A DNA stretch of 64,000 bases from Planctomycetota bacterium. GTDB taxonomy: Bacteria > Planctomycetota > Phycisphaerae > Phycisphaerales > SM1A02. Below are positions 8,939-17,563 of the stretch, in pieces. The stretch is taken from contig JAFMML010000004.1 of assembly GCA_017859745.1 (NCBI GenBank), forward strand, positions 1-64,000, given 5' to 3'. The number at the start of each line of letters is the position of its first letter. The first letter of the stretch is position 1. The notes beneath the pieces are model-generated. The model searched no databases and was not told the origin of the DNA. It saw only the letters and a list, made by a program, of their open reading frames with translations. The translations under genes and the position numbers were made by a program.

Positions 8939-9906
8939 GTCGATTCTCCAGGGTCCTGCCCGATCACCACGCTGACGGAACTCGCCACCGCGCGACCGTA
9001 CTTGCGTTCGCCATCCGCCCCGTTGCGATAGCGCATTCTCGCCTCCACACAGAGTTCATCGAGCCGCGCCGCGTCGAATCCCTCGCGCGGAAGCCTCGGC
9101 AGGCCACGCCTTCGCTTGAACGACTCGATCCGTTCGAACAGTTCGTCGGGAAGGACCGCCCTTCGCGCGATCCCATCGCGAAGGCCTCGCTCGGCGAAGG
9201 TGAAGTCGCTGCTCCAGTTGAACCACTGGATCGAGCCGCCCAGGCGAAGGATCCGCAGGCGACCGTCCTGCGACCCCAGCTGAAGCAGCGGAGAGGAGAT
9301 CGCCAGGCGCGGAAAGTGGAGGTTCGGGAAGAGCCGGCAATTCCAGTAGGACTCGGCGGTCCGCACGAACTCCTCGAGCGATGTCACGTTGCGGAAGCCC
9401 GATTCCGCCATCGGCATGTGCTCGATCTTCGGCTTCGCGACGTCGACCGTGTCGTTGGCGACATCGAAGTAGTGGGAGCCGAGCTGGAGGGCGTTCTGGA
9501 AGTACCGGTCCCGCAGGATGCCCCAGATCCGTCCGACATGGCCGCCTTGTTCGCCGAAGGCGAGGACCGCCCGGAGCGCTTCCGACGGGGTTCCCTCCTG
9601 TCCGCGGGCGAGGAACCTCCGCAAGGCGGTTCGGGTGATCGCCAGGCAGTAGCCCTTGGGATAGAGACTGGGGTCGCCTCGCAGCGCCTGGTCGGGATGG
9701 TCGACGAGATGCCCTCGCAGCTCCTCGTCGACCTCCGCACGAATCTCCAGGAACTCCGCCTCGAGATGCGGCAGCGCCGGGAGGATCCACCGCTCGGTCA
9801 GTTCGATCTGGCGCTCGTCGATCGGCTGGACTCGCTCGAACTGAATCGGCGATCGCGCGAGAATGCGCTCGACGAGCCCCTCGAAGTCCGTCTTCTCCGG
9901 CCTCAT
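8935..9906 (-). CDS. Conserved-looking hypothetical protein, operon partner of PDZ protein
   Basis: The 323-residue protein has no signal peptide or membrane span, so it is predicted cytoplasmic. I do not recognise a family. Its N-terminal half is helical and acidic/basic mixed (LEAEFLEIRAEVDEELRGHL), the middle contains GSHYFDVANDTVDVAKPKIE and ESYWNCRLFPNLHFPRL, and the C-terminal third is arginine-rich (FKRRRGLPRLPREGFDAARL). The stop codon overlaps the start of the 803-residue PDZ gene (ATGA), which argues for stoichiometric expression with it. An even smaller ORF upstream overlaps its start in the same way. Confidence 0.78.
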   Translation of the reverse strand: MRPEKTDFEGLVERILARSPIQFERVQPIDERQIELTERWILPALPHLEAEFLEIRAEVDEELRGHLVDHPDQALRGDPSLYPKGYCLAITRTALRRFLARGQEGTPSEALRAVLAFGEQGGHVGRIWGILRDRYFQNALQLGSHYFDVANDTVDVAKPKIEHMPMAESGFRNVTSLEEFVRTAESYWNCRLFPNLHFPRLAISSPLLQLGSQDGRLRILRLGGSIQWFNWSSDFTFAERGLRDGIARRAVLPDELFERIESFKRRRGLPRLPREGFDAARLDELCVEARMRYRNGADGERKYGRAVASSVSVVIGQDPGEST

Positions 9907-10094
9907 CCGCGGGCGACCGTCCGAGCGGCGTCGGCCGAGACGTCGCGCCGATCCGGGCGAGTCCCGTGCAGGACGATCGGCAAGCCGGGCATGGGGCAGG
10001 TGATCGCCGATGTGGCGCGGGCGACGGTGGGCATGCGGGGCTCCTGCGACTCGACCCTGTGGATCGGCGATTCCATCTCATCGTCCACGATCAC
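9903..10094 (-). CDS. Possible small protein heading the PDZ operon (63 aa)
   Basis: This short frame (GTG at 10094; ATG alternatives at 10076 and 10034) ends in TGA overlapping the ATG of the 323-residue gene, giving a second consecutive four-base overlap. About 89% of its codon third positions are G or C by hand count, in line with real genes here. The sequence (for example MPTVARATSAITC, PMPGLPIVLHGTRPDRRD) matches nothing I know and has no membrane span. It may be a real coupled leader gene or only an open leader. Confidence 0.35.
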   Translation of the reverse strand: MIVDDEMESPIHRVESQEPRMPTVARATSAITCPMPGLPIVLHGTRPDRRDVSADAARTVARG

Positions 10095-10244
10095 CAGCGG
10101 CGATCAAGCATCCTTCCGACGAAAGTGCATCGCGGCCCCACGGCCTCCTCGATCCCCGTCCATTCCACGTGCCACCCTCGGCCCCGTGGACAGACTCCAG
10201 ACGGCGATGCGGCGATTCGCGATTGCTCCCGGGCCCCCCGGTGC

Positions 10245-10250
10245 TAGCGT
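10245..10250 (+). promoter_or_regulatory. -10-like TAGCGT upstream of choice-of-anchor gene
   Basis: GTGCTAGCGT precedes the gene at 10310 by about 60 nt. A GGAG Shine-Dalgarno sequence lies 8 nt before the ATG, so this would give a classical leadered mRNA. No good -35 hexamer is visible. Apart from this and the small ORF, the 10095-10309 gap holds nothing I recognise. Confidence 0.3.
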
Positions 10251-10309
10251 TGACGGAAGGCCGGTCGGCGCGACGTCCGGGCCCGAGCTTCGGAAGGCAG
10301 GAGCACGCC

Positions 10310-11014
10310 ATGCGGACACGTCCACTCGCCGTCACCCTCTCGCTGACCCTCGCGGTGGCGTCCTCTGGGGACACCATCGTGCAGGAGGGTGGTCTTTCCG
10401 GAAGCGCCGGGCCTCCGACGGAGCACCTCATCGAGCTCGACCGGTTCGACACGCTCGATGGAACCCGCCAGCTCAACTTCGTTCTGCTCGAGTTCACCAC
10501 GGCGCTCTTCGCCGAGAGCGTGACCACCGGCAAGGGCGGAATCGTCGAAGCCTCGGCGGCCTTGTGGGCGGACTACTTCCTCTTCGACGGCCCGATCATC
10601 GCCGAGACCGACACCTCGATCTCCACGACGGTCGACAACAGCGAACCACCGGTCGCGACTCTGTACCTCGACACCGACGAGGTCGCGGTCGAGTACACGT
10701 CTCCTCGGGATCTCGCGCCCTGGATCGGCACCGGGACGATCCTGCTCTCGGCGACGGCGCAACTCACCGTGGAGGAGAGTCCGCCGGACGTCATCGAATG
10801 GTTCGCGGGCGGCGAAGTGACCTATCGGGTGACCTACGACTTCGACCCCGTCGTCCCCTGCCCCGCCGATCTCGACGGCAGCGGCGCGGTCGACAGCGCC
10901 GACCTCGCGATCCTGCTGAGCGCGTGGAAGACCGCCGACGGCGACCTCGACGGCGACGGCACCACCGGCGCGGAGGACCTCACCGTGCTGCTCGCGGCGT
11001 GGGGCGACTGCTGA
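10310..11014 (+). CDS. Secreted choice-of-anchor (type E-like) protein with GC-type dockerin
   Basis: The 234-residue protein has a signal peptide (RPLAVTLSLTLAVASSGDT) and a beta-rich body with ELDRFDTLDGTRQLNFVLLE near residue 42, which resembles the 'choice-of-anchor E' domain seen in PEP-CTERM proteins. The C-terminal 50 residues are two dockerin repeats (DLDGSGAVDSADLAILLSAW and DLDGDGTTGAEDLTVLLAAW). In Phycisphaerae this domain type occurs with a dockerin in place of PEP-CTERM, consistent with interchangeable surface anchors. ATG is preceded by GCAGGAGCACGCC. Function unknown, likely extracellular. It converges on the SGNH esterase gene. Confidence 0.83.
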   Translation: MRTRPLAVTLSLTLAVASSGDTIVQEGGLSGSAGPPTEHLIELDRFDTLDGTRQLNFVLLEFTTALFAESVTTGKGGIVEASAALWADYFLFDGPIIAETDTSISTTVDNSEPPVATLYLDTDEVAVEYTSPRDLAPWIGTGTILLSATAQLTVEESPPDVIEWFAGGEVTYRVTYDFDPVVPCPADLDGSGAVDSADLAILLSAWKTADGDLDGDGTTGAEDLTVLLAAWGDC

Positions 11015-11025
11015 GGTGGGAAGTC

Positions 11026-11046
11026 GCGACCGCTCGCACCGGTCGC
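11026..11046. terminator. Hairpin between convergent genes
   Basis: A 7-bp perfect stem GCGACCG / CGGTCGC with a 7-nt loop fills the 33-bp gap between the converging choice-of-anchor and SGNH esterase genes. There is no T tract. Confidence 0.4.
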
Positions 11047-11047
11047 C

Positions 11048-11797
11048 TCATCCGGACAGTTCCGGCACGATCGCATCGGCCCAGATCCCGTATCCGGACG
11101 GCGTCAGATGGAGGAAGTCGGGCATGAGTTCGCGCGGAATCGATCCATCCGGATTCACGAAGCGATCGCCGAGGGCGTGCGTGTCGAATCTCGCCCGTCC
11201 GCCGGCGTTCTCCGCGGCGACGAACGCCCGCAGCGCCTGGTTGATCTGAAGGATGTCGCCCCGCATGGCGTTGAACCTCTCGCCGCGGGGGAGGATCTCG
11301 AGGATGTGGATCGTCGCTTCGGGACACTGCGCAGCGAGCGTCCGGGCGACCTCGACGATGCCCGCGAGCGTCTCGGCGGCGTTGCTCGTGCCGTGGCCAA
11401 GGTTGTTGGTGCCGATGAGAAGGACGATGTGCTCGGGCGCCAGTCGCGTCAGCGGCGCCTGCTCCAGGCGCCACAGCACATGCTCGGTGCGATCGCCGGA
11501 GTTGCCGAGATTGAGCGCCCCGAGCGGCGCGATCTTCTCGGCCCAAACCTGTCGTCCCGGCCCCTCCCACGACTGCGTGATCGAGTCGCCGACGAAGAGC
11601 ACCCGCGTCGGACCGGACTCCCGCACCCGGCGAATGCACTCGTCCTGACGGGCGATCGAACCGGCCTGTTCGCGTGGCGCCGGGGTCGTCGAGGTCGGAC
11701 CCTCCGGCGCACCGTCCTGCGCCGGCGACGAACTCGCGAACGAGAAGAGCACCGCCGCCAGAAGCGGACCGACCGTCGAGACGCGAGAGAAGGGCAT
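11048..11797 (-). CDS. SGNH/GDSL-family esterase, secreted
   Basis: The 249-residue product has a signal peptide (VGPLLAAVLFSFASSSPAQ). Block I of the SGNH family is RVLFVGDSITQSW with nucleophile Ser72; block II includes LGNSGDRTEHVLW (Gly); block III is LLIGTNNLGHG (Asn132); block V is DFLHLTPSGY with the catalytic Asp and His. It most resembles the PAF-acetylhydrolase-like group, often found in polysaccharide clusters where it removes acetyl groups. ATG at 11797 has AAGGAG six bases upstream; the frame is open further upstream but without a signal peptide. A -10-like TAGAGT (11832-11827) overlaps the end of the sulfatase gene upstream on the same strand. Confidence 0.88.
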   Translation of the reverse strand: MPFSRVSTVGPLLAAVLFSFASSSPAQDGAPEGPTSTTPAPREQAGSIARQDECIRRVRESGPTRVLFVGDSITQSWEGPGRQVWAEKIAPLGALNLGNSGDRTEHVLWRLEQAPLTRLAPEHIVLLIGTNNLGHGTSNAAETLAGIVEVARTLAAQCPEATIHILEILPRGERFNAMRGDILQINQALRAFVAAENAGGRARFDTHALGDRFVNPDGSIPRELMPDFLHLTPSGYGIWADAIVPELSG

Positions 11798-11829
11798 GTG
11801 GACTCCTTGGGTTCGGGGAAGGCCGCACT

Positions 11830-13629
11830 CTACTCGTCGGCGGCCGGAGCCACCCGTGGCGTGCCGGCGGATTCGGTCGGCGATGAGGCGGGGCGCGCAT
11901 GGAGCACGATCTGGTAGGCCCCTCGATCCTCGTCGTCGCCGATCGTCGAGCGGAGGTCGAGATCGCCTTCGGGCAATTCGACACCGCGAATCCACGCCCG
12001 GCGGGCGCCGGGCTCGAACATCCCCGCCGCCATCGTCCTTCCGAAGCGAAGTTCGATCGCCTCGCCCGCCCCGGCCGAGGCCCGAACCACCTCGACGTCG
12101 AAGGTCGTGGGCCGCGCCACGGAGAGATGCCAGTCGCCCTGACGGCCCCAGCCCCGTGCGTCGGTGCGGGTCCAGTCCTGCCGGGTGAGCGCCGTCGAGG
12201 TCTCGTGCGGTGTTCCGACCACGATGCGGGGACGGGCGAATGGATCGGGACGGGTCCCCGCGATGTCGTCGTACCAGGCGTCGTACGCCGCGAGAAGGCG
12301 GGCGACGACCTCAGGACGCTCCAACGCGAGATCACGCCGCTCGCCGGGGTCCGACACCACGTCGTGGAGCTCGTACGGCACGTCGGCGGGCATGGATTCC
12401 TTCCCGAAGCCGGTCTCGTGGGTCAACTTCCACCGACCTTCGTGGACCGCGATGTGATGCCTCCGCACCGGCACGTCCCCGCGGTGCGCCTGGATGACCA
12501 GCGTCCGATCGCTCGGAACCGGGCGAGTCGGATCCCGAAGCCACGGAGCCATGCTGATGCCGTCCAGGCGAAGTCCTTCGGGCGTCTCGAGATCGGCGAG
12601 ATCGAGCAACGTCGGAAGGACGTCGATGTGCGCCGACAGGACCGCCGACTCGCCCGGCGGCAGCGTTCCGGGCTGGTGCCAGAGCGACACCGTTCGGATG
12701 CCACCTTCACGGACCTGCCCCTTGGTCCCGCGAAACGGACCGACGAACCTCGCCCCCGCGGGACCGTTGTCGGTCAGGAACAGGACGATCGTGTTCTCGG
12801 CGATGCCGAGACGATCGATGGTCGCAAGGAGGCGTCCGACGTTGTCGTCGATGTTCTCGATCATCGCGAAGACGCGACTCGTCCGATCGATCCTCTCCGG
12901 CGTCGCCTCGCCGAATCCGTCGAGGACCGGCGCAAGGTCCGCCGACGCGTAGTGATCGCGGAGTTCCTCCGGGACGTCGTGCAGCGGATCGTGCGGCGCG
13001 TTCGTCGAGATGTAGGCGAGGAAGGGACGTTCCGCGGCGACCGCCCGTTCGATGAACTCGATGCCCGCCTCGAACTGGACGTCGGTGCAGTAGCCCTCCG
13101 TCGCGACAAGGGCGCCGTTTCGGAACATGATCGCGTCGGTGTAGCGCCGCTCGTTCTCGATGGGCTCCGACGGCTGGGCGAGTCCGCCGCCGCGATGCAC
13201 CAGGGCCTCGTCGAACCCCTGATCGATCGCCCGCATCGGATACGCGTCGCCGAGGTGCCACTTGCCGAAGACGCCAGTGACGTACCCCGCGTCGCGCAGG
13301 ATCTCCGCGAGGGTGACCTCCTCCGGCTCCATCTGGGCACGGCCGACGTAGGTGTCGAACGCCCGGGTCCGCTGGGCGTGTCGCCCGGTCAGGAGCGATG
13401 CGCGGGTCGGCGTGCACACCGGGCTGACGTAGAAGCGCGAAAGCCGCGCGCTCCCGGCGGCCATGCGGTCGAGGTTGGGGGTGCGGAGGACGGGATTCCC
13501 GGTGAATCCGAAGTCGCCGTAGCCCTGATCGTCGGTCATGACCATCACGATGTTCGGCGGGGTCGCCGCCTCGGCGAAGGAGACGAGGAGGACGAGGACC
13601 AGGGCCGACATCGGATGAGCACGGATCAT
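11830..13629 (-). CDS. Sulfatase (formylglycine-dependent), secreted
   Basis: This 599-residue arylsulfatase-family enzyme has a signal peptide (SALVLVLLVSFAEAA), metal site PPNIVMVMTDDQGYGDFGF, and the formylglycine motif C72-T-P-T-R76 (a Thr variant common in planctomycete sulfatases). GVFGKWHLGD, NAPHDPLH and LFLTDNGPAG are the other conserved active-site segments. Residues about 470-599 form an additional beta-rich C-terminal domain (TALTRQDWTRTDARGWG, FDVEVVRASAG) typical of the arylsulfatase A-like family. ATG at 13629 is chosen because a TACCTT hexamer ends exactly six bases before it, predicting a leaderless mRNA. The downstream SGNH gene starts 32 bp after the stop, so the two probably form a desulfation/deacetylation operon. 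Confidence 0.93.
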   Translation of the reverse strand: MIRAHPMSALVLVLLVSFAEAATPPNIVMVMTDDQGYGDFGFTGNPVLRTPNLDRMAAGSARLSRFYVSPVCTPTRASLLTGRHAQRTRAFDTYVGRAQMEPEEVTLAEILRDAGYVTGVFGKWHLGDAYPMRAIDQGFDEALVHRGGGLAQPSEPIENERRYTDAIMFRNGALVATEGYCTDVQFEAGIEFIERAVAAERPFLAYISTNAPHDPLHDVPEELRDHYASADLAPVLDGFGEATPERIDRTSRVFAMIENIDDNVGRLLATIDRLGIAENTIVLFLTDNGPAGARFVGPFRGTKGQVREGGIRTVSLWHQPGTLPPGESAVLSAHIDVLPTLLDLADLETPEGLRLDGISMAPWLRDPTRPVPSDRTLVIQAHRGDVPVRRHHIAVHEGRWKLTHETGFGKESMPADVPYELHDVVSDPGERRDLALERPEVVARLLAAYDAWYDDIAGTRPDPFARPRIVVGTPHETSTALTRQDWTRTDARGWGRQGDWHLSVARPTTFDVEVVRASAGAGEAIELRFGRTMAAGMFEPGARRAWIRGVELPEGDLDLRSTIGDDEDRGAYQIVLHARPASSPTESAGTPRVAPAADE

Positions 13630-13635
13630 GCGCGG

Positions 13636-13641
13636 AAGGTA
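13636..13641 (-). promoter_or_regulatory. Leaderless -10 TACCTT of the sulfatase gene
   Basis: On the minus strand TACCTT is followed by six bases and then the ATG at 13629. A transcript starting 6-7 nt after a -10 would begin at the start codon. There is no Shine-Dalgarno sequence. Confidence 0.5.
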
Positions 13642-13669
13642 GTCCGGTCGCGATCCACGGTCATCTCCG

Positions 13670-13675
13670 TATCGT
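13670..13675 (+). promoter_or_regulatory. -10-like TATCGT of the SASA esterase gene
   Basis: TATCGT lies 47 nt before the ATG at 13723, and GGAG precedes that ATG by about 9 nt. This is a leadered counterpart to the divergent leaderless sulfatase promoter 30 bp away. Confidence 0.35.
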
Positions 13676-13722
13676 GAAGCGGTCCGTTCCCTCGACGCGT
13701 TCACCACCCCGGAGACCCCGAC

Positions 13723-14712
13723 ATGCCCCCGACGATCGACCGCGTCCCGATGCACGCCGCCGCGGCGGCCCTCGTCCTCGTGGGCCTCGGTGCGGCAGTT
13801 GCCGCCGCCCACGCCGACGACGGGCCGGTCAAGGTCTTCATCCTCGCCGGCCAGTCCAACATGGTCGGCGCCGGACAGGTCGCGGCCAACCCCGATCGCA
13901 ACGGCGGCAAGGGCTCGCTCGAGTGGCTGGTCGAGCAGTCGCCGGATCGGGCGAAGTACGCGACGCTTCGCGACGCGGACGGCGAATGGGTCGAGCGCGA
14001 CGACGTGAAGATCTGGTACCTCGGCCGCACCGGGGGACTGAAGCCGGGATTCGGCGGCAACGAGAACGCGATCGGACCGGAGCTTGGATTCGGCACCGTG
14101 GTCGGCGACGCGTTCGACGAACCGGTCGTGCTGGTCAAGATCGCCTGGGGCGGCAAGGCGATCGGCAAGGAGTTCCGGCCACCGAGTTCCGGCGGAGAGG
14201 TCGGCGCCGAGTACCGCCAGCTCGTCGACCTGTCGAAGGCGACCATCGCGAACCTCGGTTCGATCTTCCCGGAGTTCGAGGGGCGAGAGATCGAGCTCGT
14301 CGGCCTCGGCTGGCACCAGGGCTGGAACGACCGGGTCAATCAGGCGTTCAACGACGCCTATGAGGACAACCTCTCCAATCTGATTCGAGATCTTCGCAAG
14401 GAGCTCGAGGCGCCGCAGCTGCCGTTCGTGATCGCCGAGACCGGCATGACCGGTCCCGACGAGAAGCACCCGCGGGCCCTGTCGCTGATGGCGGCGCAGA
14501 AGGCGGTGGCGGAGAAGCCGGAGTTTCGCGGCACCGTCGCCTTCGTGCCGACGAGATCGTTCTGGCGCGACGAGACCGACTCGCCGTCGAAGCAGGGCTA
14601 CCACTGGAACTCGAACGCCGAGACGTACTACCTGATCGGAGAGTCCATGGGCCGAGCGATGCTGGGCGTTCTGGCCGAACGATCGGCGCCCGGCTCCCCG
14701 GCCGACCACTGA
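13723..14712 (+). CDS. SASA-family carbohydrate acetylesterase, secreted
   Basis: The 329-residue protein has a signal peptide (HAAAAALVLVGLGAAVAAAHA) and the sialate-O-acetylesterase/SASA signature ILAGQSNMVGAG with nucleophile Ser45. Later GGKAIGKEF and GLGWHQGWNDR are the conserved oxyanion and Gly/His blocks, and a C-terminal HWNSNAETYYLIG supplies the presumed catalytic His. Such enzymes release acetyl groups from sugars. It is divergent from the sulfatase at 13629, so together with the SGNH esterase it forms a compact sulfatase/esterase locus. ATG at 13723 has GGAG upstream; ATG at 13750 is a less likely alternative. Charged residues between about 55 and 95 are an insertion relative to the minimal fold. 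Confidence 0.88.
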   Translation: MPPTIDRVPMHAAAAALVLVGLGAAVAAAHADDGPVKVFILAGQSNMVGAGQVAANPDRNGGKGSLEWLVEQSPDRAKYATLRDADGEWVERDDVKIWYLGRTGGLKPGFGGNENAIGPELGFGTVVGDAFDEPVVLVKIAWGGKAIGKEFRPPSSGGEVGAEYRQLVDLSKATIANLGSIFPEFEGREIELVGLGWHQGWNDRVNQAFNDAYEDNLSNLIRDLRKELEAPQLPFVIAETGMTGPDEKHPRALSLMAAQKAVAEKPEFRGTVAFVPTRSFWRDETDSPSKQGYHWNSNAETYYLIGESMGRAMLGVLAERSAPGSPADH

Positions 14713-14752
14713 GGTCTCCCGCCGACATCGCCGCGGACTCCCGACGCGCCGC

Positions 14753-17506
14753 TCAGCCCCGCGTGTTCCACGCCGCGAGCAGTCGAGACAGGTCCGGCGC
14801 TCCGACCACACCGTCGCCGTCGAAGTCCGCCGGTCCCGACGTCGCCCACTGGCTCAGCAGGATCGCGAGATCCTGAGGCCCGACGACGCCGTCCTGATCG
14901 AGATCCTCGATGGCCGTCTCCACCCCGCACTCGTCGGGCACGCCGTCGCCGTTCGAATCGGCGCTGCGGCCCGACTCGATGTCGCAGGCGTCGGGCACGT
15001 TGTTGCCGTTGCAGTCGAGTCCCTCGCCGGGAAGGAAGTCGAAGCCGGTCGGCGACCAGAGCCCGGTGTCGTGCCCGGTCACGTAGGACCGCAGGAAGTT
15101 GCCGGAGTCCACGTCGAACTCGTAGATGCGAGACGCGTTGACGTGCAGCTCGGCGATGTCGTTGTCGAAGAGCCCGCCGCCCTGCCCCCCCGGGTCGACG
15201 TGGTGCCGACTGGCGTAGACGTTCCCGTTGGGGCCGATCCGCACCCCCCACGGCTCGTCGAAGGTGAGCGCCGTGCTGGTGCCGCCCCGGTTGAACCGGC
15301 CCAGCGGCGCACCGGTCGTCCCATCGAACTCGAGAAGTTCGTCGGTTCCGCGACTCGCCACGATCAGGTGGCCATCCGGCAGGAAGATCATGCCTCGGGG
15401 CGACGCCAGACCGCCGTTGTCCAGCGAGCTCACGAACACGTCGATGAATTCGCCGGTCTCTCCGTCGTAGCGCCGCACCTGCCGATCGCCGCCGTTGACG
15501 TAGAGGTGGCCATCGGGTCCGAACGCGAGGCCGAAGGGCGAGATCAGCCCTCCCGCGTCCGCCTCGACGAACACGTCGACGAACGATCCGGTCCCGCGAT
15601 CGAAGCGCAGCACCGAGTTGGTGCCGCCGCTCGCGACGTAGAGGAGGCCGTCCGTCGGGCCGATCTCGAGGCCGGTCGGCGCCGAAAGCATCGATCCGGC
15701 GCCGGCCAGATCGCCGAGTGCCGTGCCGCTCCGATCGAATCGCGCCACCCGATCGCCGGCGCCGCTCGACACGTGGACCACGCCGTCGCGATCGATCCGA
15801 ACGTCGTTGCCGTCGAGCACCGGGGACCCCTGCGCGATCGCGGTGAGCGTTCCGGTCACCGCGTGGAAGCGCCGCGGCGCGCCATCCGCGGCATGGGTCG
15901 CGATCCAGCAGTCCAGTGCCCCGTCGAGCGCCGCGAAGTCGATCTCGCCGTCGCCGTCGCAGTCCTCGCAGGCGTCGAGGATCCGGTTGCGATCGAGATC
16001 GAGGCTCATGTCCGCCATCAGCTCGTCGTAGTCGGGGATGCCGTTGCCGTCGCAGTCCGCCTCGCACTCGTCCGGAACGCCGTTGGCATGGAGGTCGGCG
16101 CTGGTGCCCAGGGCGATGTCGAGGCGATCGGGCACGCCGTTGCCGTTGCAGTCGGCCTGGCACTCGTCCGGCACAAGGTCGCCGTCGACATCGGCGGCTC
16201 CGGAGGCGATCTCCTCGTCGTCGAGGATCCCGTCACCGTCGCAGTCCTCGCAGACGTCGGGCACTCCGTTGCCGTTGGCGTCCGTCGCGGCTCCGGAGGC
16301 GATCTGCTCGGCGTCGTCGACGCCGTCGCCGTCGCAGTCGAAGTGCCCGCAGGGAATCTGCTCGAGATACAGGCGCACCTGCTCCTGCACGTAGGTGTGG
16401 AACCGGAGATCCGACACCGCGTTTCCGCCGCTCACCGACTGGCTGCAGTAGCTCATGATCGTGCCGCGTTGCGGCGGCGCCGCGAGATTGAAGCAGTCGT
16501 CGAGACCGTAGGAGTGGGTGTGGTACGCGCCCACGTTGTGGCCGATCTCGTGGGCCACGACCATGACGTCGTAGTGGTAGATGCTGGGCCGATCGAGGTC
16601 GGGGATGAAGCCGAGGGCGTAGCCCGCCACGGAGTAGGCGGCGTTCCCGCAGAGCGCCGACAGGTAGGCGATGCCGCCCCAGGGCAGATCGCGGCGTCCC
16701 GAGAGGAACTGGGCGACGTCGCGCTCGACCTCGCCCATCTGCTGGTTCCAGTGCTGGCGAAAGGGCTGCAGCGGCTCGGGCTCGTTGAAGAGATCCTCCG
16801 GCGTGTCCCAGACTCGGACGAAGGTCAGTTCGATCCGGGCATCGAAGTCACGCTCGAAGATGTCGCTGACCGCCGAGTAGAGCTCGACGATGTAGTCGAG
16901 GGTGTCATCGACGTCGCCGCCGACCATCTGGTGGAGTTCGTGGTCGGTCTCGACGGCGAGTTCGATCACTCGCGTGGTCTGCGGCACTCCGAGCATCGCC
17001 GCCGTCCGGCCCGAACGCGGCGGCATCGGACCGAGACGATGGTCCGCACCGCATCCGCACAACGGCGTGTTCGGCGGCAGGCCCCGCTTCGACCCCCGCT
17101 TCGACGAGGGATCGGCCGACCGCTCGCGTGTGGAGATCCAGTGCCGCGTGCCGTCGAGATCGAGGTAGCCGATTCGCCCCTCGGCGGTCTCGACGAGGAA
17201 CATCCGCGATCCCGACTCGCCATCGACCTCGCCGCGACGAACACGCACGCGACTCCGGTCCCAGCCGTGGGGTCGATCTCGACCGACGACGAATCTGGTG
17301 CGGTCGGTGACCACCGACGCGGGTGAGAGCTGAACCTCGACCTCGCCGAGGTCCTTGACCTCGATCGACGTCGTCGCCGAGGGCCGCGGTGGCGCGACGA
17401 CTGCGGCTGCGGGTCCCGCCGCGCCCAGCGGAGCCGTCATCAGGGCTGCGAGGATCATGGTCGGAACTCGGCGCAAGCACCGGTCGGCGCGGCTCTCGTC
17501 GTGCAT
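14753..17506 (-). CDS. Large secreted metzincin protease with thrombospondin-3-like repeats, beta-propeller and dockerin
   Basis: This 917-residue multidomain protein has an export signal (ILAALMTAPLGAAGPAAA). A propeptide-like region (about 40-170) is followed by a metzincin domain: zinc site HEIGHNVGAYH (about 319-329) and Met-turn IMSYC about 22 residues later. Residues about 380-520 are Asp-rich 'DGDGxxDxxE' calcium-binding repeats of thrombospondin type 3 style. Residues about 550-840 form an NHL/SMP-30-like propeller with repeated 'APTGLEIGPTDGLLYVASGG' type blades. The C-terminus has two dockerin repeats (DLDQDGVVGPQDLAILLSQW, DFDGDGVVGAPDLSRLLAAW). The first in-frame start is a TTG at 17521; ATG at 17506 is preferred. 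It probably cleaves extracellular protein while held at the surface. It converges on the SASA gene. Confidence 0.9.
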   Translation of the reverse strand: MHDESRADRCLRRVPTMILAALMTAPLGAAGPAAAVVAPPRPSATTSIEVKDLGEVEVQLSPASVVTDRTRFVVGRDRPHGWDRSRVRVRRGEVDGESGSRMFLVETAEGRIGYLDLDGTRHWISTRERSADPSSKRGSKRGLPPNTPLCGCGADHRLGPMPPRSGRTAAMLGVPQTTRVIELAVETDHELHQMVGGDVDDTLDYIVELYSAVSDIFERDFDARIELTFVRVWDTPEDLFNEPEPLQPFRQHWNQQMGEVERDVAQFLSGRRDLPWGGIAYLSALCGNAAYSVAGYALGFIPDLDRPSIYHYDVMVVAHEIGHNVGAYHTHSYGLDDCFNLAAPPQRGTIMSYCSQSVSGGNAVSDLRFHTYVQEQVRLYLEQIPCGHFDCDGDGVDDAEQIASGAATDANGNGVPDVCEDCDGDGILDDEEIASGAADVDGDLVPDECQADCNGNGVPDRLDIALGTSADLHANGVPDECEADCDGNGIPDYDELMADMSLDLDRNRILDACEDCDGDGEIDFAALDGALDCWIATHAADGAPRRFHAVTGTLTAIAQGSPVLDGNDVRIDRDGVVHVSSGAGDRVARFDRSGTALGDLAGAGSMLSAPTGLEIGPTDGLLYVASGGTNSVLRFDRGTGSFVDVFVEADAGGLISPFGLAFGPDGHLYVNGGDRQVRRYDGETGEFIDVFVSSLDNGGLASPRGMIFLPDGHLIVASRGTDELLEFDGTTGAPLGRFNRGGTSTALTFDEPWGVRIGPNGNVYASRHHVDPGGQGGGLFDNDIAELHVNASRIYEFDVDSGNFLRSYVTGHDTGLWSPTGFDFLPGEGLDCNGNNVPDACDIESGRSADSNGDGVPDECGVETAIEDLDQDGVVGPQDLAILLSQWATSGPADFDGDGVVGAPDLSRLLAAWNTRG

Positions 17507-17521
17507 CTGAATTCGTTCCAA

Positions 17522-17563
17522 GCGTCTGGAGATCGGCGTCTGGAGATCGGCGTCTGGAGATCG
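17522..17563. repeat. 14-bp tandem repeat (three copies) upstream of the metalloprotease
   Basis: Three perfect head-to-tail copies of GCGTCTGGAGATCG end 16 bp before the ATG of the protease. The rest of the 17507-17862 gap has no convincing ORF; a 6-bp stem hairpin CCACCG-act-CGGTGG (17836-17850) lies just past the stop of the downstream-facing DUF1254 gene and may terminate it. Confidence 0.75.
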
